47,416 bases of DNA from NCBI GenBank assembly GCA_012837605.1, contig DUQV01000043.1, positions 1 to 47,416 of the forward strand. The letters run 5' to 3'. How positions within the stretch are numbered: the stretch's first letter is position 1; each line of letters opens with the position of its first letter. The DNA comes from Clostridiales bacterium (lineage in GTDB: Bacteria > Bacillota > Clostridia > Lachnospirales > Lachnospiraceae). Made by a program: the position numbers and the translations under genes. Shown one piece after another: positions 1 through 8,262 of the stretch. The notes under the pieces were generated by a model. That model searched no databases and was not told the DNA's origin. It saw nothing but the letters and a program-made list of their open reading frames with translations.

Positions 1-374
1 CCATATATACTCCTATCAATGGCAAAAGGTTTGATTTCCTTAAAATTCTCAATTTCTATTAACACCAGATAACGCTTACCTCCCCACCTTTTTATCTGGT
101 TAGGTGTAAGACATAGCTTCGTCTGATTATCCTCAATAAGCTTATTAGATTCCTGTTCTGATAGCTTATCAGAGTTAAATACATTCTTAACTGTGGCACT
201 GCTTTTCACCATACCGTCACCGTTGTTTTCGATAAACCATAAGACTTCGCCGGAATATACTCGTCCATGTGGGAACTTTCTTCCTGCCGTCCCTCTGATA
301 ATCATTGTTTTTTCGCCGCTAACGAGTTTATTCAGTTCCTTTTCCTTTGCATCAAGGTATACAACATGATCCAT
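1..374 (-). CDS. ASCH/PUA-like domain protein, C-terminus cut by window edge
   Basis: This gene is missing from the ORF track because its stop lies outside the window. Reading the minus strand from the ATG at 374 gives an open frame of 124 residues to the edge, beginning MDHVVYLDAKEKELNKLVSG and containing GRKFPHGRVYSGEVLWFIEN. A GAGGAGGATT ribosome site lies just upstream. Small basic and charged proteins with an N-terminal 'K-E-L-x-x-L-x-S-G-x-K' stretch and a later 'G-x-V-x-F' strand resemble ASCH/PUA-like RNA-binding folds. That is inference, since no catalytic motif is visible. The start codon overlaps the stop (TAATG) of a poor upstream open frame (374-601). The reading frame is well supported; the family name is tentative. 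Confidence 0.6.
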   Translation of the reverse strand, partial: MDHVVYLDAKEKELNKLVSGEKTMIIRGTAGRKFPHGRVYSGEVLWFIENNGDGMVKSSATVKNVFNSDKLSEQESNKLIEDNQTKLCLTPNQIKRWGGKRYLVLIEIENFKEIKPFAIDRSIY

Positions 375-665
375 TATTTTAATCCTCCTCTTAATGTCCT
401 TTCATTATTCTTAATCTTATCTTTATAATCTGTAGGTAACAGAAAAGCTATAGACAATATAAGTAATGTAAATTTGTCAAGGGGACGTCCAAATTGGTTA
501 AGCCTTTTTATAGAAAGTTGGAGTAACATTCTAGGAATGATTATTGAGAAAAGGTTTTGATTTCCAAGCAGTTGTTCCCTTTTATCCCACGGTATATACA
601 AAAAAAGGTTATAATTAATTTAAATTATTATTAAGCCCATTGTCAAATAAAATCAATTTTTGTAC
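375..665. other. Gene-poor stretch with a doubtful 75-codon frame
   Basis: Between the ASCH-like gene and the DegV terminator I see no convincing gene. A minus-strand frame (374-601, 75 codons) opens with TTG, lacks a ribosome site, and has a hydrophobic middle part. It could be a decayed remnant or leader sequence. A minus-strand TTGACA (646-641) followed 18 bases later by TAAATT could be a weak promoter for the leftmost gene, giving a leader of about 230 bases. Confidence 0.35.
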
Positions 666-667
666 AT

Positions 668-702
668 AAAAAAGCAGGAAGAAGTATGAATTCTTCTTCC
701 TG
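668..702 (-). terminator. Rho-independent terminator of degV
   Basis: On the minus strand CAGGAAGAAG pairs with CTTCTTCCTG (10 bp) around an 8-base loop and is followed by a run of six T. It lies 34 bases past the DegV stop, so it ends that transcript. Confidence 0.85.
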
Positions 703-735
703 TTAATATTTCTTAAACATAGAACTAAATTTCTC

Positions 736-1605
736 CTACCGCTTTTCCCCCATAAAGCATAACCCGATTGCACCCGGTCCGGAGTGTGCACCGATGCTTG
801 GACTTACATAATTTATAACGATCTGTTTATGGGGAAGGGCTTCCTTTACAAGGTTGGCTAAATAATTGGCATCATCTACGGCATCGCCATGGGCTATACA
901 TACAATATCATGCTCATCCCTAAACTTGCCCATGCTTTCGAACATATCATTGACGATAGTTGAAAGAGATTTTTTTCTGCCTCTTGCTGTAGAAAGAGAA
1001 ACAAGCTTGCCTTCTTCATTGACATACAGGATAGGCTTTACGTTCATTAATGAACCAATAACTGCTGAGGTCTTGGATATCCTACCGCCTCTTTGCAGAT
1101 GGAATAAATCATCTACGGTAAACCGTACACAAAATTCCATCTTATGTTCTTCAAGCCAAGAGCTGATCTCATCTATAGTCTTGCCTTCTTCCTTCATCTG
1201 GACAGCCTTCATGACAAACATGCCTTCACCAAGTGATACATTAAGTGTATCTACTATAATAATCTTAGCATAGGGATTCTCTTCGCAAAGCTCTCTTGCA
1301 CCTGCCATTACATTATTGCAGCCGCCGCTTAGAGCAGATGAAAAGCTGATATGAAGGATATCAAGACCTTGATCGATATAACTTTGGAAGGTTTCTCTGA
1401 TGACTTCAGGATTACTTGCCATAGTAGTAGGCATATGACCTGCTCTCATCTTGTCATAGAATTCCTTTGGCTCAAGGTTTATTTCATCTCCGTAGGTTGT
1501 TCCTTCCAAATCATAATAATGTGGAATAATTCCAATGTTCTTCTCTTTTATGTAATCATTAAGCAGGTCGCAGTTTGAATCAGCAGTAATAACAAAATCT
1601 TTCAT
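736..1605 (-). CDS. DegV family fatty-acid-binding protein
   Basis: DegV (EDD fold) proteins bind a fatty acid and, in Gram-positive bacteria, act as FakB subunits that present it to the FakA kinase. The sequence shows the family signature: N-terminal FVITADSNCDL, the SFSSALSGGCNN loop whose serines meet the carboxylate, the LQRGGRIS segment, and a C-terminal HGDA and HSGPGAIG pair. At about 290 residues it has the normal length of one DegV domain. The ORF track starts at 1617 (MVNKM), but the AAAGG there sits one base from that ATG. I prefer the ATG at 1605, which gives the usual MKDFVITADS beginning, though the spacing (13) is long. The gene stands alone and has its own terminator. A small hairpin (CCTGCA/TGCAGG, 1631-1648) lies in its leader. 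No fakA is in the window, so which kinase it serves is unknown. Confidence 0.9.
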   Translation of the reverse strand: MKDFVITADSNCDLLNDYIKEKNIGIIPHYYDLEGTTYGDEINLEPKEFYDKMRAGHMPTTMASNPEVIRETFQSYIDQGLDILHISFSSALSGGCNNVMAGARELCEENPYAKIIIVDTLNVSLGEGMFVMKAVQMKEEGKTIDEISSWLEEHKMEFCVRFTVDDLFHLQRGGRISKTSAVIGSLMNVKPILYVNEEGKLVSLSTARGRKKSLSTIVNDMFESMGKFRDEHDIVCIAHGDAVDDANYLANLVKEALPHKQIVINYVSPSIGAHSGPGAIGLCFMGEKR

Positions 1606-1847
1606 TTTATTTACCATGCCTTTCTCATAGCCTGCATACTTCTGCAGGGTATTTTATCGTGTGAAGATTTATTATACACATTATCATACACACTTTCACC
1701 ATACATCTGTATACATATTTATTCTACTAAATAATCAATAATTAAGCAATATAATATTTATAAATATTTTAGGATATATTTATAATTTATTAATAATATG
1801 GCAGTGTCAAGAAGGTGGCATACTAATAATTATGAAACTTAATTATG

Positions 1848-1896
1848 AAGCTGTTATTTACCTTGTGTACTTATTTTCATAGTAAAATAACAGCTT
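1848..1896 (-). repeat. 12-bp perfect inverted repeat across the permease stop codon
   Basis: AAGCTGTTATTT (1848-1859) and AAATAACAGCTT (1885-1896) are perfect complements 25 bases apart. They span the last codons and the stop of the ABC permease. No T-run follows on the minus strand, so this is at best a weak terminator or an mRNA 3' end structure. Confidence 0.4.
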
Positions 1897-2682
1897 ATAT
1901 AGGCCTGTGGCAACAATGCAAAGGATTACTATACTCATAATAACGAGGTCCAAGCGAAAGACCTGGCTGCCATATATAATCAGATAACCAAGGCCTGCCT
2001 TGGCAGCTAAGAATTCACCGATTATTACACCTACTAAGGACAAGCCGATATTTACCTTCATAAGGCTTATCATGGATGGAATATTGCCGGGTAGGATGAC
2101 CTTAAACAGTACATCCTTCTTTTTTCCTCCCAAAGTGTATATCAGCTTTATTTTGTCTTCTTCAACTGACTTAAAATCAGAGTACAGTGTTATGATGGAA
2201 CCAAATAACGAGACCGAGACAGCAGCAACGATAATGGTTTTTATATTGGCACCAAGCCAAACGATGAATACCGGCGCAAGAGCTGATTTGGGAAGACTGT
2301 TAAGAACAATCAGATATGGTTCCATAACCTTTGATATGCTGTCATTCCACCACAGTATTACAGCCGCAATTAAACCGATTAAATTGACTAAAGCGAAGCT
2401 TATCAGTGTTTCAAACAATGTTATACCGATATGATAGAATAATTGACCGCAGGCTGTCATTTCCACAATGGTTTTTACAACCCGTGTCGGACTGGAAAAG
2501 ATAAAAGAATCCACAATACCGATACGTGTGCTGATTTCCCAGAAAGCAACAGATCCTATTAATATTAATAATTGATATAATCTTATTCTGCGAATCCGCA
2601 GTAAATGCTTTCTGATATAGGCCTTCTGAGCAGCTGAAACGCTTAAGCTTTCGCTTAGAACATTTCTATTTTTCCTGCTCAT
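1858..2682 (-). CDS. ABC transporter permease, SsuC/TauC/ThiX type
   Basis: This is an inner-membrane permease of the nitrate/sulfonate/taurine (BPD_transp_1) importer group, 274 residues. After a basic cytosolic N-terminus there are about six hydrophobic segments, and the EAA coupling loop that contacts the ATPase reads TLGGKKKDVLFKVILPGNIP (about residue 185-204). The family ending 'GLGYLI...F' is present. The ATG overlaps the end of the ATPase gene by 17 bases and has AAGGAG ten bases upstream, so the two are translationally coupled. Usual substrates of this group are sulfonates, nitrate, or the thiamine precursor HMP. Nothing here says which, because the substrate-binding protein gene normally found in such operons is not next to it. 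Confidence 0.88.
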   Translation of the reverse strand: MSRKNRNVLSESLSVSAAQKAYIRKHLLRIRRIRLYQLLILIGSVAFWEISTRIGIVDSFIFSSPTRVVKTIVEMTACGQLFYHIGITLFETLISFALVNLIGLIAAVILWWNDSISKVMEPYLIVLNSLPKSALAPVFIVWLGANIKTIIVAAVSVSLFGSIITLYSDFKSVEEDKIKLIYTLGGKKKDVLFKVILPGNIPSMISLMKVNIGLSLVGVIIGEFLAAKAGLGYLIIYGSQVFRLDLVIMSIVILCIVATGLYKLLFYYENKYTR

Positions 2683-3442
2683 TGTGATTTAGCTCCTTCC
2701 ATATAGAATTAAAATAATCCTTGAATTCGGGAGCACTTCTTGCTGCAAAGGGAGTCCGGTCCGGTATGGAAAGCCTGATGTCAAATATCCGCTTTACGGT
2801 TCCGGGGCGGTTCGTCATTACAATAACCCGGTCCGACATACTGATCGCCTCCGAGATATCGTGTGTAATCAGGATAGCTGTCTTTTTTTCTTTGCGGATT
2901 ATGCTCCAGATGTCATCCGCCACTTCGAGTCTTGTTTGGTAATCCAATGCCGAAAACGGCTCATCTAAAAGTAAAATATCCGGTTCTAACAAAAGGGTTC
3001 GTATAAGTGCTGCCCTTTGGCGCATTCCACCGGATAATTCTGAAGGGAAGGATTCTTTGAATGCAATAAGTCCATAAGTATTCAGCATTTCGTTAATCTG
3101 AATGTAGCTGTTATCGGAAAGCTTATGCTGAATCTCCATTCCCAGAGTAACATTTTTTAAGGTGTTTCTCCAATCCAGCAAATGGTCCTTCTGAAGCATA
3201 TATCCGATGTTTTTACCGGAAGATTTGATATCCTTGCCGTTAATATATATTGAACCGGAGCTTGGGGTAAGCAAGCCCGCGATGAGAGAAAGCAGAGTAG
3301 ATTTGCCACAGCCGCTCGGTCCGACGATACCTAAGAATTCGCCGTCATTAACCTGAAAAGAAACATCCATTAATGCCGGTGTTTCTCCTTCAAGGCTATG
3401 GTAGGTATAACTTATATGATCAATACGCAGAAGTTCGCTCAT
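2666..3442 (-). CDS. ABC transporter ATPase, SsuB/TauB/ThiZ type
   Basis: This is the ATP-hydrolysing subunit partner of the following permease, 258 residues, a normal length. All motifs are intact: Walker A GPSGCGKST (about residue 41-49), Q-loop YMLQKDHLLDW, signature LSGGMRQR, Walker B ILLLDEPFSALD and switch ITHD. The 'LLDWRNTLKNV' segment after the Q-loop is typical of the sulfonate/nitrate/thiamine-precursor importer group. It is the first gene of a two-gene minus-strand operon with a good GGGAGG ribosome site at 3450. The region upstream contains the divergent gcv promoter and a GTAACC/GGTTAC inverted repeat (3478-3499) that could be an operator. Confidence 0.92.
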   Translation of the reverse strand: MSELLRIDHISYTYHSLEGETPALMDVSFQVNDGEFLGIVGPSGCGKSTLLSLIAGLLTPSSGSIYINGKDIKSSGKNIGYMLQKDHLLDWRNTLKNVTLGMEIQHKLSDNSYIQINEMLNTYGLIAFKESFPSELSGGMRQRAALIRTLLLEPDILLLDEPFSALDYQTRLEVADDIWSIIRKEKKTAILITHDISEAISMSDRVIVMTNRPGTVKRIFDIRLSIPDRTPFAARSAPEFKDYFNSIWKELNHNEQEK

Positions 3443-3540
3443 ATAGTGCCTCCCTATTTGTTTATACTGTATTATATGTAACCAAAAATGATAGGTTACC
3501 CGGCGTTATGTAACATTATCACATAAAAGCTTCCGAGTTG

Positions 3541-3569
3541 TTGACTTTGCATAATGCAAAGAATATAAT
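3541..3569 (+). promoter_or_regulatory. Sigma-A promoter of the gcv operon with palindrome in the spacer
   Basis: TTGACT (3541-3546), a 17-base spacer and TATAAT (3564-3569) form a near-consensus promoter. The spacer is mostly a perfect 7+1+7 palindrome, TTTGCATAATGCAAA (3546-3560), placed where a bound repressor would block RNA polymerase. Transcription would start near 3576, leaving a leader of about 140 bases before gcvT. Confidence 0.8.
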
Positions 3570-3575
3570 TACCTT

Positions 3576-3718
3576 ACAAATATGTCATATATTTCTATGA
3601 TTCTGATATGATTATGAAATTGCTGCGTATGAGATATCCTCCGACGTACTGCATTGCATTTATCGATCTGCAGGTACGCTGGGACATACTTTAACATTAT
3701 GAGAAGGAGGAAACATTT
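3576..3718 (+). promoter_or_regulatory. Leader of the gcv operon with a possible RNA structure
   Basis: The leader contains CGTACTGCA (3645-3653), which can pair with TGCAGGTACG (3669-3678), leaving one bulged base and a 15-base loop. An AAGGAGG ribosome site precedes gcvT. I looked for the tandem glycine aptamer usual for gcv genes and saw neither its conserved core nor a terminator. If this leader regulates, it does so in another way. Confidence 0.4.
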
Positions 3719-4801
3719 ATGGAGATAAAAACACCTCTTTATGACTGCCATATTGAGGCAGGGGGGAAAATTGTACCTTTTGCAGGATATTTGCTTCCGG
3801 TACAATATAAGTCCGGTGTTATAGCAGAACATATGGCAGTCAGAAAAGCAGCAGGGCTTTTTGATGTGTCCCATATGGGAGAGGTTATTATTAGGGGAAA
3901 GGATGCTTTAGACAATATTCAGATGCTGGTAACCAACGATTGTGGCCGTATGATTGATGGACAGGTCAGATACAGTCCTATGTGCAATGGGGAAGGCGGT
4001 GTTATAGATGACCTACTTATCTACAGAATCGACAGTGAGGAGTATCTGATTGTTGTAAATGCATCTAACCGGCATAAGGATGTACATTGGATGAAATCTC
4101 ATTTGCAAGGTGATGCGGAGCTGGTTGATATTTCTGATGAAACAGCACTTGTGGCTCTGCAGGGGCCTTTAGCTGAGAGTATTCTAAGTAAGCTTGCGGA
4201 TGCCTCCAAGCTGCCGAAAAAGTATTATAAATTTAAATATAATGTGGATGTGGCAGGTACAAGCTGTATGGTGTCCAAGACAGGCTATACTGGAGAAGAA
4301 GGATATGAGATATGCTGTAAGAATGAGGATGCGGTTAGGTTATGGGAGCTGCTGCTTAAGGCGGGAAAAGACGACGGATTAATTCCCTGCGGTCTTGGGG
4401 CGAGAGATACTCTTCGTCTGGAAGCAGGCATGCCTCTTTACGGTCATGAGATGGATGAGGAAGTATCCCCGATAGAAGCCGGTTTGGGATTTGCAGTTAA
4501 GCTTAAAAAAGAGAATTTTATTGGGAAAAAGGGCATTATAGACAGAGGAACCCCGACAAGAACCCGTGTCGGACTGAAGATAACGGGAAGAGGTATTGCC
4601 AGAGAGAATTGCCCTGTGTTTTACAATGATAAAGAAATCGGCAGAACAACTTCCGGAACGCATTCTCCGTATCTGGGCTATCCAATAGCCATGGCATTGG
4701 TAGACGTGAATGTAAGCAGTGTTCATACTGAGCTTGAGGTAGATGTCAGGGGAAGAAGAATTGCGGCAGAGATAGTGGAGCTTCCCTTTTATAAAAGGTA
4801 G
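3719..4801 (+). CDS. gcvT: Glycine cleavage T-protein, aminomethyltransferase
   Basis: GcvT takes the aminomethyl group from lipoyl-GcvH and passes the carbon to tetrahydrofolate, giving methylene-THF and ammonia. At 360 residues it has normal length. Family marks in order are 'TPLYDCHIEAGGKIVPFAGY' at the N-terminus, GLFDVSHMGE (about residue 46), VALQGP, the GYTGEEGYEI loop (about 187-196), LGARDTLRLEAG, and the C-terminal barrel with GRTTSGTHSP. Start: ATG with AAGGAGG seven bases upstream. It is the first gene of a six-gene operon carrying every protein of the glycine cleavage complex and its lipoylation enzyme. Confidence 0.97.
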   Translation: MEIKTPLYDCHIEAGGKIVPFAGYLLPVQYKSGVIAEHMAVRKAAGLFDVSHMGEVIIRGKDALDNIQMLVTNDCGRMIDGQVRYSPMCNGEGGVIDDLLIYRIDSEEYLIVVNASNRHKDVHWMKSHLQGDAELVDISDETALVALQGPLAESILSKLADASKLPKKYYKFKYNVDVAGTSCMVSKTGYTGEEGYEICCKNEDAVRLWELLLKAGKDDGLIPCGLGARDTLRLEAGMPLYGHEMDEEVSPIEAGLGFAVKLKKENFIGKKGIIDRGTPTRTRVGLKITGRGIARENCPVFYNDKEIGRTTSGTHSPYLGYPIAMALVDVNVSSVHTELEVDVRGRRIAAEIVELPFYKR

Positions 4802-4867
4802 TATGGGTTTCTATATAACAAATCATTTATATTTACAAATTGTTAATTAGTATAAGGAGGTCAAATT

Positions 4868-5236
4868 ATGAGCAAGGAGTTTTTATTTACCAAAACCCAT
4901 GAATGGGTACAGTTCTTAGATGATACTACAGCAAGAATAGGTATTTCGGATTATGCACAAAGCGAATTGGGTGATTTGGTATTCATTAATCTTCCCGAGG
5001 AAGGCGACGAAGTGATAGTTGGAGAGTCTTTTGCGGATGTAGAATCTGTGAAGGCTGTTTCCAATGTTTACAGCCCTGTAACCGGAACAGTTAAGTCTAT
5101 AAATAAAAACCTTCTTGACCAGCCGGAGCTTGTCAATATGGATGCCATGGATGCTTGGTTTGTCGAGGTCGAGGGTATTAGCGACAAAGGAGATCTCTTA
5201 TCAGAAGAGGAGTATAAAAAGCTTATTGCCGAGTAG
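4868..5236 (+). CDS. gcvH: Glycine cleavage H-protein, lipoyl carrier
   Basis: This is the small carrier protein whose swinging lipoyl arm shuttles the aminomethyl intermediate between the P, T and L proteins. It has 122 residues, typical for the family. The lipoylated lysine is K62 in the motif ADVESVKAVSNVYSP, and the start HEWVQFL is also characteristic. A clean AAGGAGG site precedes the ATG. It lies 66 bases after gcvT and 80 before gcvPA in the same operon. The lplA gene three genes downstream probably attaches its lipoate. Confidence 0.97.
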   Translation: MSKEFLFTKTHEWVQFLDDTTARIGISDYAQSELGDLVFINLPEEGDEVIVGESFADVESVKAVSNVYSPVTGTVKSINKNLLDQPELVNMDAMDAWFVEVEGISDKGDLLSEEEYKKLIAE

Positions 5237-5316
5237 TCGGTTATCGTATTGTTTAGATTATATAAGGTGATATACTTTTTCTGTTTTTATGTGTATCCCA
5301 GAACAGGAGGACATAT

Positions 5317-6645
5317 ATGGGTACTTATGTTCCGAATACTACGACGGAGCAGCAAAAGATGCTTAATGCAATAGGGTTAAGCACCATGGATGAGCTGTTT
5401 GATGTTATACCCAATGATGTTAAGCTGAATGCTCCTTTAGATATTCCAAAGGGCATGTCCGAGATGGAAGTGTCCTATAAAATGAAAAAAATCGCAGGAA
5501 AGAATAAGGTTTACGATACTATTTTCAGAGGCTGCGGTGCCTACCGTCATTATATACCTGCCATTGTAAAGCAGGTTACATCAAAGGAAGAATTTATAAC
5601 AGCTTATACTCCATATCAAGCCGAGATAAGTCAAGGGATTCTTCAGTCAATCTTCGAATACCAGACCATGATTTGCGAGCTTACCGGAATGCAGGTTTCG
5701 AATGCATCGGTTTACGATGGTTCGACCGCTGCGGCAGAAGCGGTTATCATGAGTAAGGATAGAAAGAGGAACAAGGCACTTGTTAGTGCTTCAGTAAATC
5801 CTATGACAATTGAGACAATCCGAACATACATCGCTGGCACGGACATAGAAATGGAGATAATACCCGAAAAGGATGGACTTACTGATATAGAGAGCCTGAA
5901 GAAAATGTTGGGCGATGATACAGCATGTGTACTTATTCAGCAGCCAAATTTTTATGGGTTATTAGAAGACGGTGACACCATAGGCGGTATTATGGCCAAT
6001 ACGGATATCAAATATATCATGAGCTGTAATCCCATTTCCTTAGGGATTTTGAAGGCACCGGCAGAATACGGTGTGGATATTGCTGTGGGAGAAGGTCAGC
6101 CTCTGGGTATTGGTCTGTCATTTGGAGGTCCTTATCTTGGTTTTATGGCGACCACCGATAAGCTGATGAGAAGACTTCCGGGAAGGATAGTTGGAGAAAC
6201 TAGGGATTCAAAAGGAAGAAGGGCTTTTGTACTGACACTGCAGGCCAGAGAACAGCATATCCGAAGAGAAAAGGCCTCCAGTAATATCTGCTCCAATCAG
6301 GCACTGTGTGCCATGACGGCGGCTGTCTATCTTGCAGCAATGGGAAGGGAAGGATTGGCACAAGCAGCCAAGCTTTCCATGTCAAAGGCTCATTATCTGG
6401 CTGAGCGGTTATGTGAGATTGACGGATATGAATTGGTGTACAAGGGAGAGTTTTTCAATGAATTTGTCACCACTGTGAATACGGACGCGGATAGGGTACT
6501 GAGTGTTCTTTCAGAACATGAAATACTTGGAGGTTATCCGCTTAAAGGGCAAAAACATAAGGGTCATCTTCTATGGTGTGCAACGGAGGTTAATACCAAG
6601 GAAGAGATAGATACCATGATTCAGATTCTTAAAGATATAAAGTAA
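5317..6645 (+). CDS. gcvPA: Glycine dehydrogenase (decarboxylating) subunit 1
   Basis: This is the N-terminal half of the two-subunit P-protein found in Firmicutes. With GcvPB it decarboxylates glycine and loads the aminomethyl group on GcvH. The 442 residues begin YVPNTTTEQQKMLNAIG and contain FRGCGAYRHYIPA, YTPYQAEISQGILQ and GLSFGGPYLGFMA, all typical of this subunit. It has the aminotransferase fold but lacks the PLP lysine, which is in GcvPB, as expected. Start ATG at 5317 has AGGAGG six bases upstream. Confidence 0.96.
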   Translation: MGTYVPNTTTEQQKMLNAIGLSTMDELFDVIPNDVKLNAPLDIPKGMSEMEVSYKMKKIAGKNKVYDTIFRGCGAYRHYIPAIVKQVTSKEEFITAYTPYQAEISQGILQSIFEYQTMICELTGMQVSNASVYDGSTAAAEAVIMSKDRKRNKALVSASVNPMTIETIRTYIAGTDIEMEIIPEKDGLTDIESLKKMLGDDTACVLIQQPNFYGLLEDGDTIGGIMANTDIKYIMSCNPISLGILKAPAEYGVDIAVGEGQPLGIGLSFGGPYLGFMATTDKLMRRLPGRIVGETRDSKGRRAFVLTLQAREQHIRREKASSNICSNQALCAMTAAVYLAAMGREGLAQAAKLSMSKAHYLAERLCEIDGYELVYKGEFFNEFVTTVNTDADRVLSVLSEHEILGGYPLKGQKHKGHLLWCATEVNTKEEIDTMIQILKDIK

Positions 6646-6747
6646 TAATATCAGATATGTCGAAATCTTTTACGGTTATAATAAAAAACGTATAAGATTA
6701 TTATGGAGAACCTTTTCCTATATAAATGGAGAAATGAGAGGTATATT

Positions 6748-8181
6748 ATGAAACTGATATTTGAGAAGGGAAATATAAACCGCAGATTGGATCTGATGCC
6801 TGAATGTGATGTGCCGGTTGTTGATGTGGATGAAAGATATAAAAGAAAGAAGGAGATTAGGCTTCCCAATGTATCAGAAACAGAAATCAGCAGGCACTAC
6901 ACCAAGCTGTCTAAGCGTACATTTGGTGTAAATAACGGTTTCTACCCGCTCGGATCATGTACCATGAAATATAATCCCAAGATAAATGATGAAATCGCAA
7001 AACTGCCGGGCTTTTCAGATGTTCATCCGCTGCAGCCTGAGCATACTGTGCAGGGCTGCCTTGAAGTATATAAGCTGGCAGAAGAATATCTGTGCGAAAT
7101 AACAGGAATGGATGCCATGGATTTTCAGCCGGCAGCAGGTGCTCACGGTGAATTTACAGGGCTTAAGCTTATCCGGGCATATCACAGGGACAGAAATGAT
7201 ACCAAGCGTGACAAGATAATTGTTCCCGATTCTGCGCACGGAACCAATCCGGCCAGTGCGGCTATGGCAGGCTTTACTGTTATCAATCTTCCTTCAACCG
7301 AAGAAGGATTCGTAGATGTTGATGCTCTTAGGAAGGTGGTAGGAGAGGATACGGCAGGATTTATGCTTACCAATCCTAATACCATTGGTCTTTTTGAGGA
7401 GCACATACTTGAGATTACAAGCATAATACATGAAGCAGGCGGTCTGAATTATTATGATGGGGCTAATCTCAATGCCATAATGGGTATTGCAAGACCGGGA
7501 GATATGGGCTTTGATGTGGTTCATCTGAATCTTCACAAGACATTCTCCACGCCTCATGGTGGAGGAGGTCCCGGAAGCGGTCCGGTTGGCTGTAAGATGC
7601 ATTTGACACAATACCTTCCGACACCAAGAATAGCAGAAAAAGACGGCATGCTTACCTTTGAAGAAAAAAATGGAAAAAGTATAGGACGTGTTAAAGACTT
7701 CTATGGTAACTTCCTTGTGGTGGTAAGGGCACTCACCTATATGATGACCTTGGGCAGCGAAGGGCTAAAGAACGCATCTGAAAATGCTGTCCTAAATGCC
7801 AATTATATGCTGCATATGTTAAAGGACACCTTTGATATCCCATTTGGGAAGGGACGCTGCATGCATGAATTCGTCATTTCCTTAGAGAAACTTAAGAAGG
7901 AAAAATCCGTATCGGCACTTGATTTTGCCAAATCACTTCTTGATTATGAAATCCATCCACCGACGATGTATTTTCCGCTTATCGTGCATGAAGCCCTGAT
8001 GGTTGAGCCCACCGAGACAGAAACCAAGGAAACTCTCGACGAAGTAATTGCTATATATAAAGAGCTCTACGATAAAGCATACACTGACCCGGATTCTATG
8101 CATAACAGTCCTGCAACCACCCCTGTGGGACGTCCTGATGAGGTAGCTGCAGCAAGAAATCCGATACTGAGATTTTTTTAA
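6748..8181 (+). CDS. gcvPB: Glycine dehydrogenase (decarboxylating) subunit 2
   Basis: This is the C-terminal, catalytic half of the split P-protein. The PLP-binding lysine is K264 in HLNLHKTFSTPHGGGGPG. Upstream are FYPLGSCTMKYNPKIN and FQPAAGAHGEFTG, and near the end HNSPATTPVGRPDEV, all family signatures. The ORF track begins at 6703 with a non-homologous MENLFLYKWRNERYI. I start at 6748 because GAGAGG lies at the right distance there and the product then begins MKLIFEKG, giving 477 residues, the family length. The stop codon touches the first unit of the dispersed repeat at 8182-8250. Confidence 0.96.
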   Translation: MKLIFEKGNINRRLDLMPECDVPVVDVDERYKRKKEIRLPNVSETEISRHYTKLSKRTFGVNNGFYPLGSCTMKYNPKINDEIAKLPGFSDVHPLQPEHTVQGCLEVYKLAEEYLCEITGMDAMDFQPAAGAHGEFTGLKLIRAYHRDRNDTKRDKIIVPDSAHGTNPASAAMAGFTVINLPSTEEGFVDVDALRKVVGEDTAGFMLTNPNTIGLFEEHILEITSIIHEAGGLNYYDGANLNAIMGIARPGDMGFDVVHLNLHKTFSTPHGGGGPGSGPVGCKMHLTQYLPTPRIAEKDGMLTFEEKNGKSIGRVKDFYGNFLVVVRALTYMMTLGSEGLKNASENAVLNANYMLHMLKDTFDIPFGKGRCMHEFVISLEKLKKEKSVSALDFAKSLLDYEIHPPTMYFPLIVHEALMVEPTETETKETLDEVIAIYKELYDKAYTDPDSMHNSPATTPVGRPDEVAAARNPILRFF

Positions 8182-8250
8182 CAGTGACAGGCACCATTAC
8201 AGATTTGTTAACTCATGTAATATTTTTGTAATGGTGACAGGCACCATTAA
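8182..8250 (-). repeat. Dispersed ~70-bp repeat made of two palindromic units, copy 1
   Basis: Two copies of GTGACAGGCACCATTA lie at 8184-8199 and 8234-8249. The second is part of the palindrome AATGGTG-ACAGG-CACCATT. The reverse complement of the whole stretch, including the AT-rich middle, aligns with 40095-40166. This is therefore one mobile or dispersed element seen twice in opposite orientation. It resembles REP/BIME-type elements, which are moved by RAYT transposases; that link is inference. Confidence 0.8.
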
Positions 8251-8262
8251 GAAGAGAGAGTG

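Noticed and set aside
374-601. 75-codon minus frame listed in the ORF track
   Set aside because: TTG start without ribosome site and no family resemblance. Kept only as a doubtful remnant in the region note.
3576-3718. Glycine riboswitch in the gcvT leader
   Set aside because: No recognisable aptamer core and no expression platform. A covariance search would settle it.
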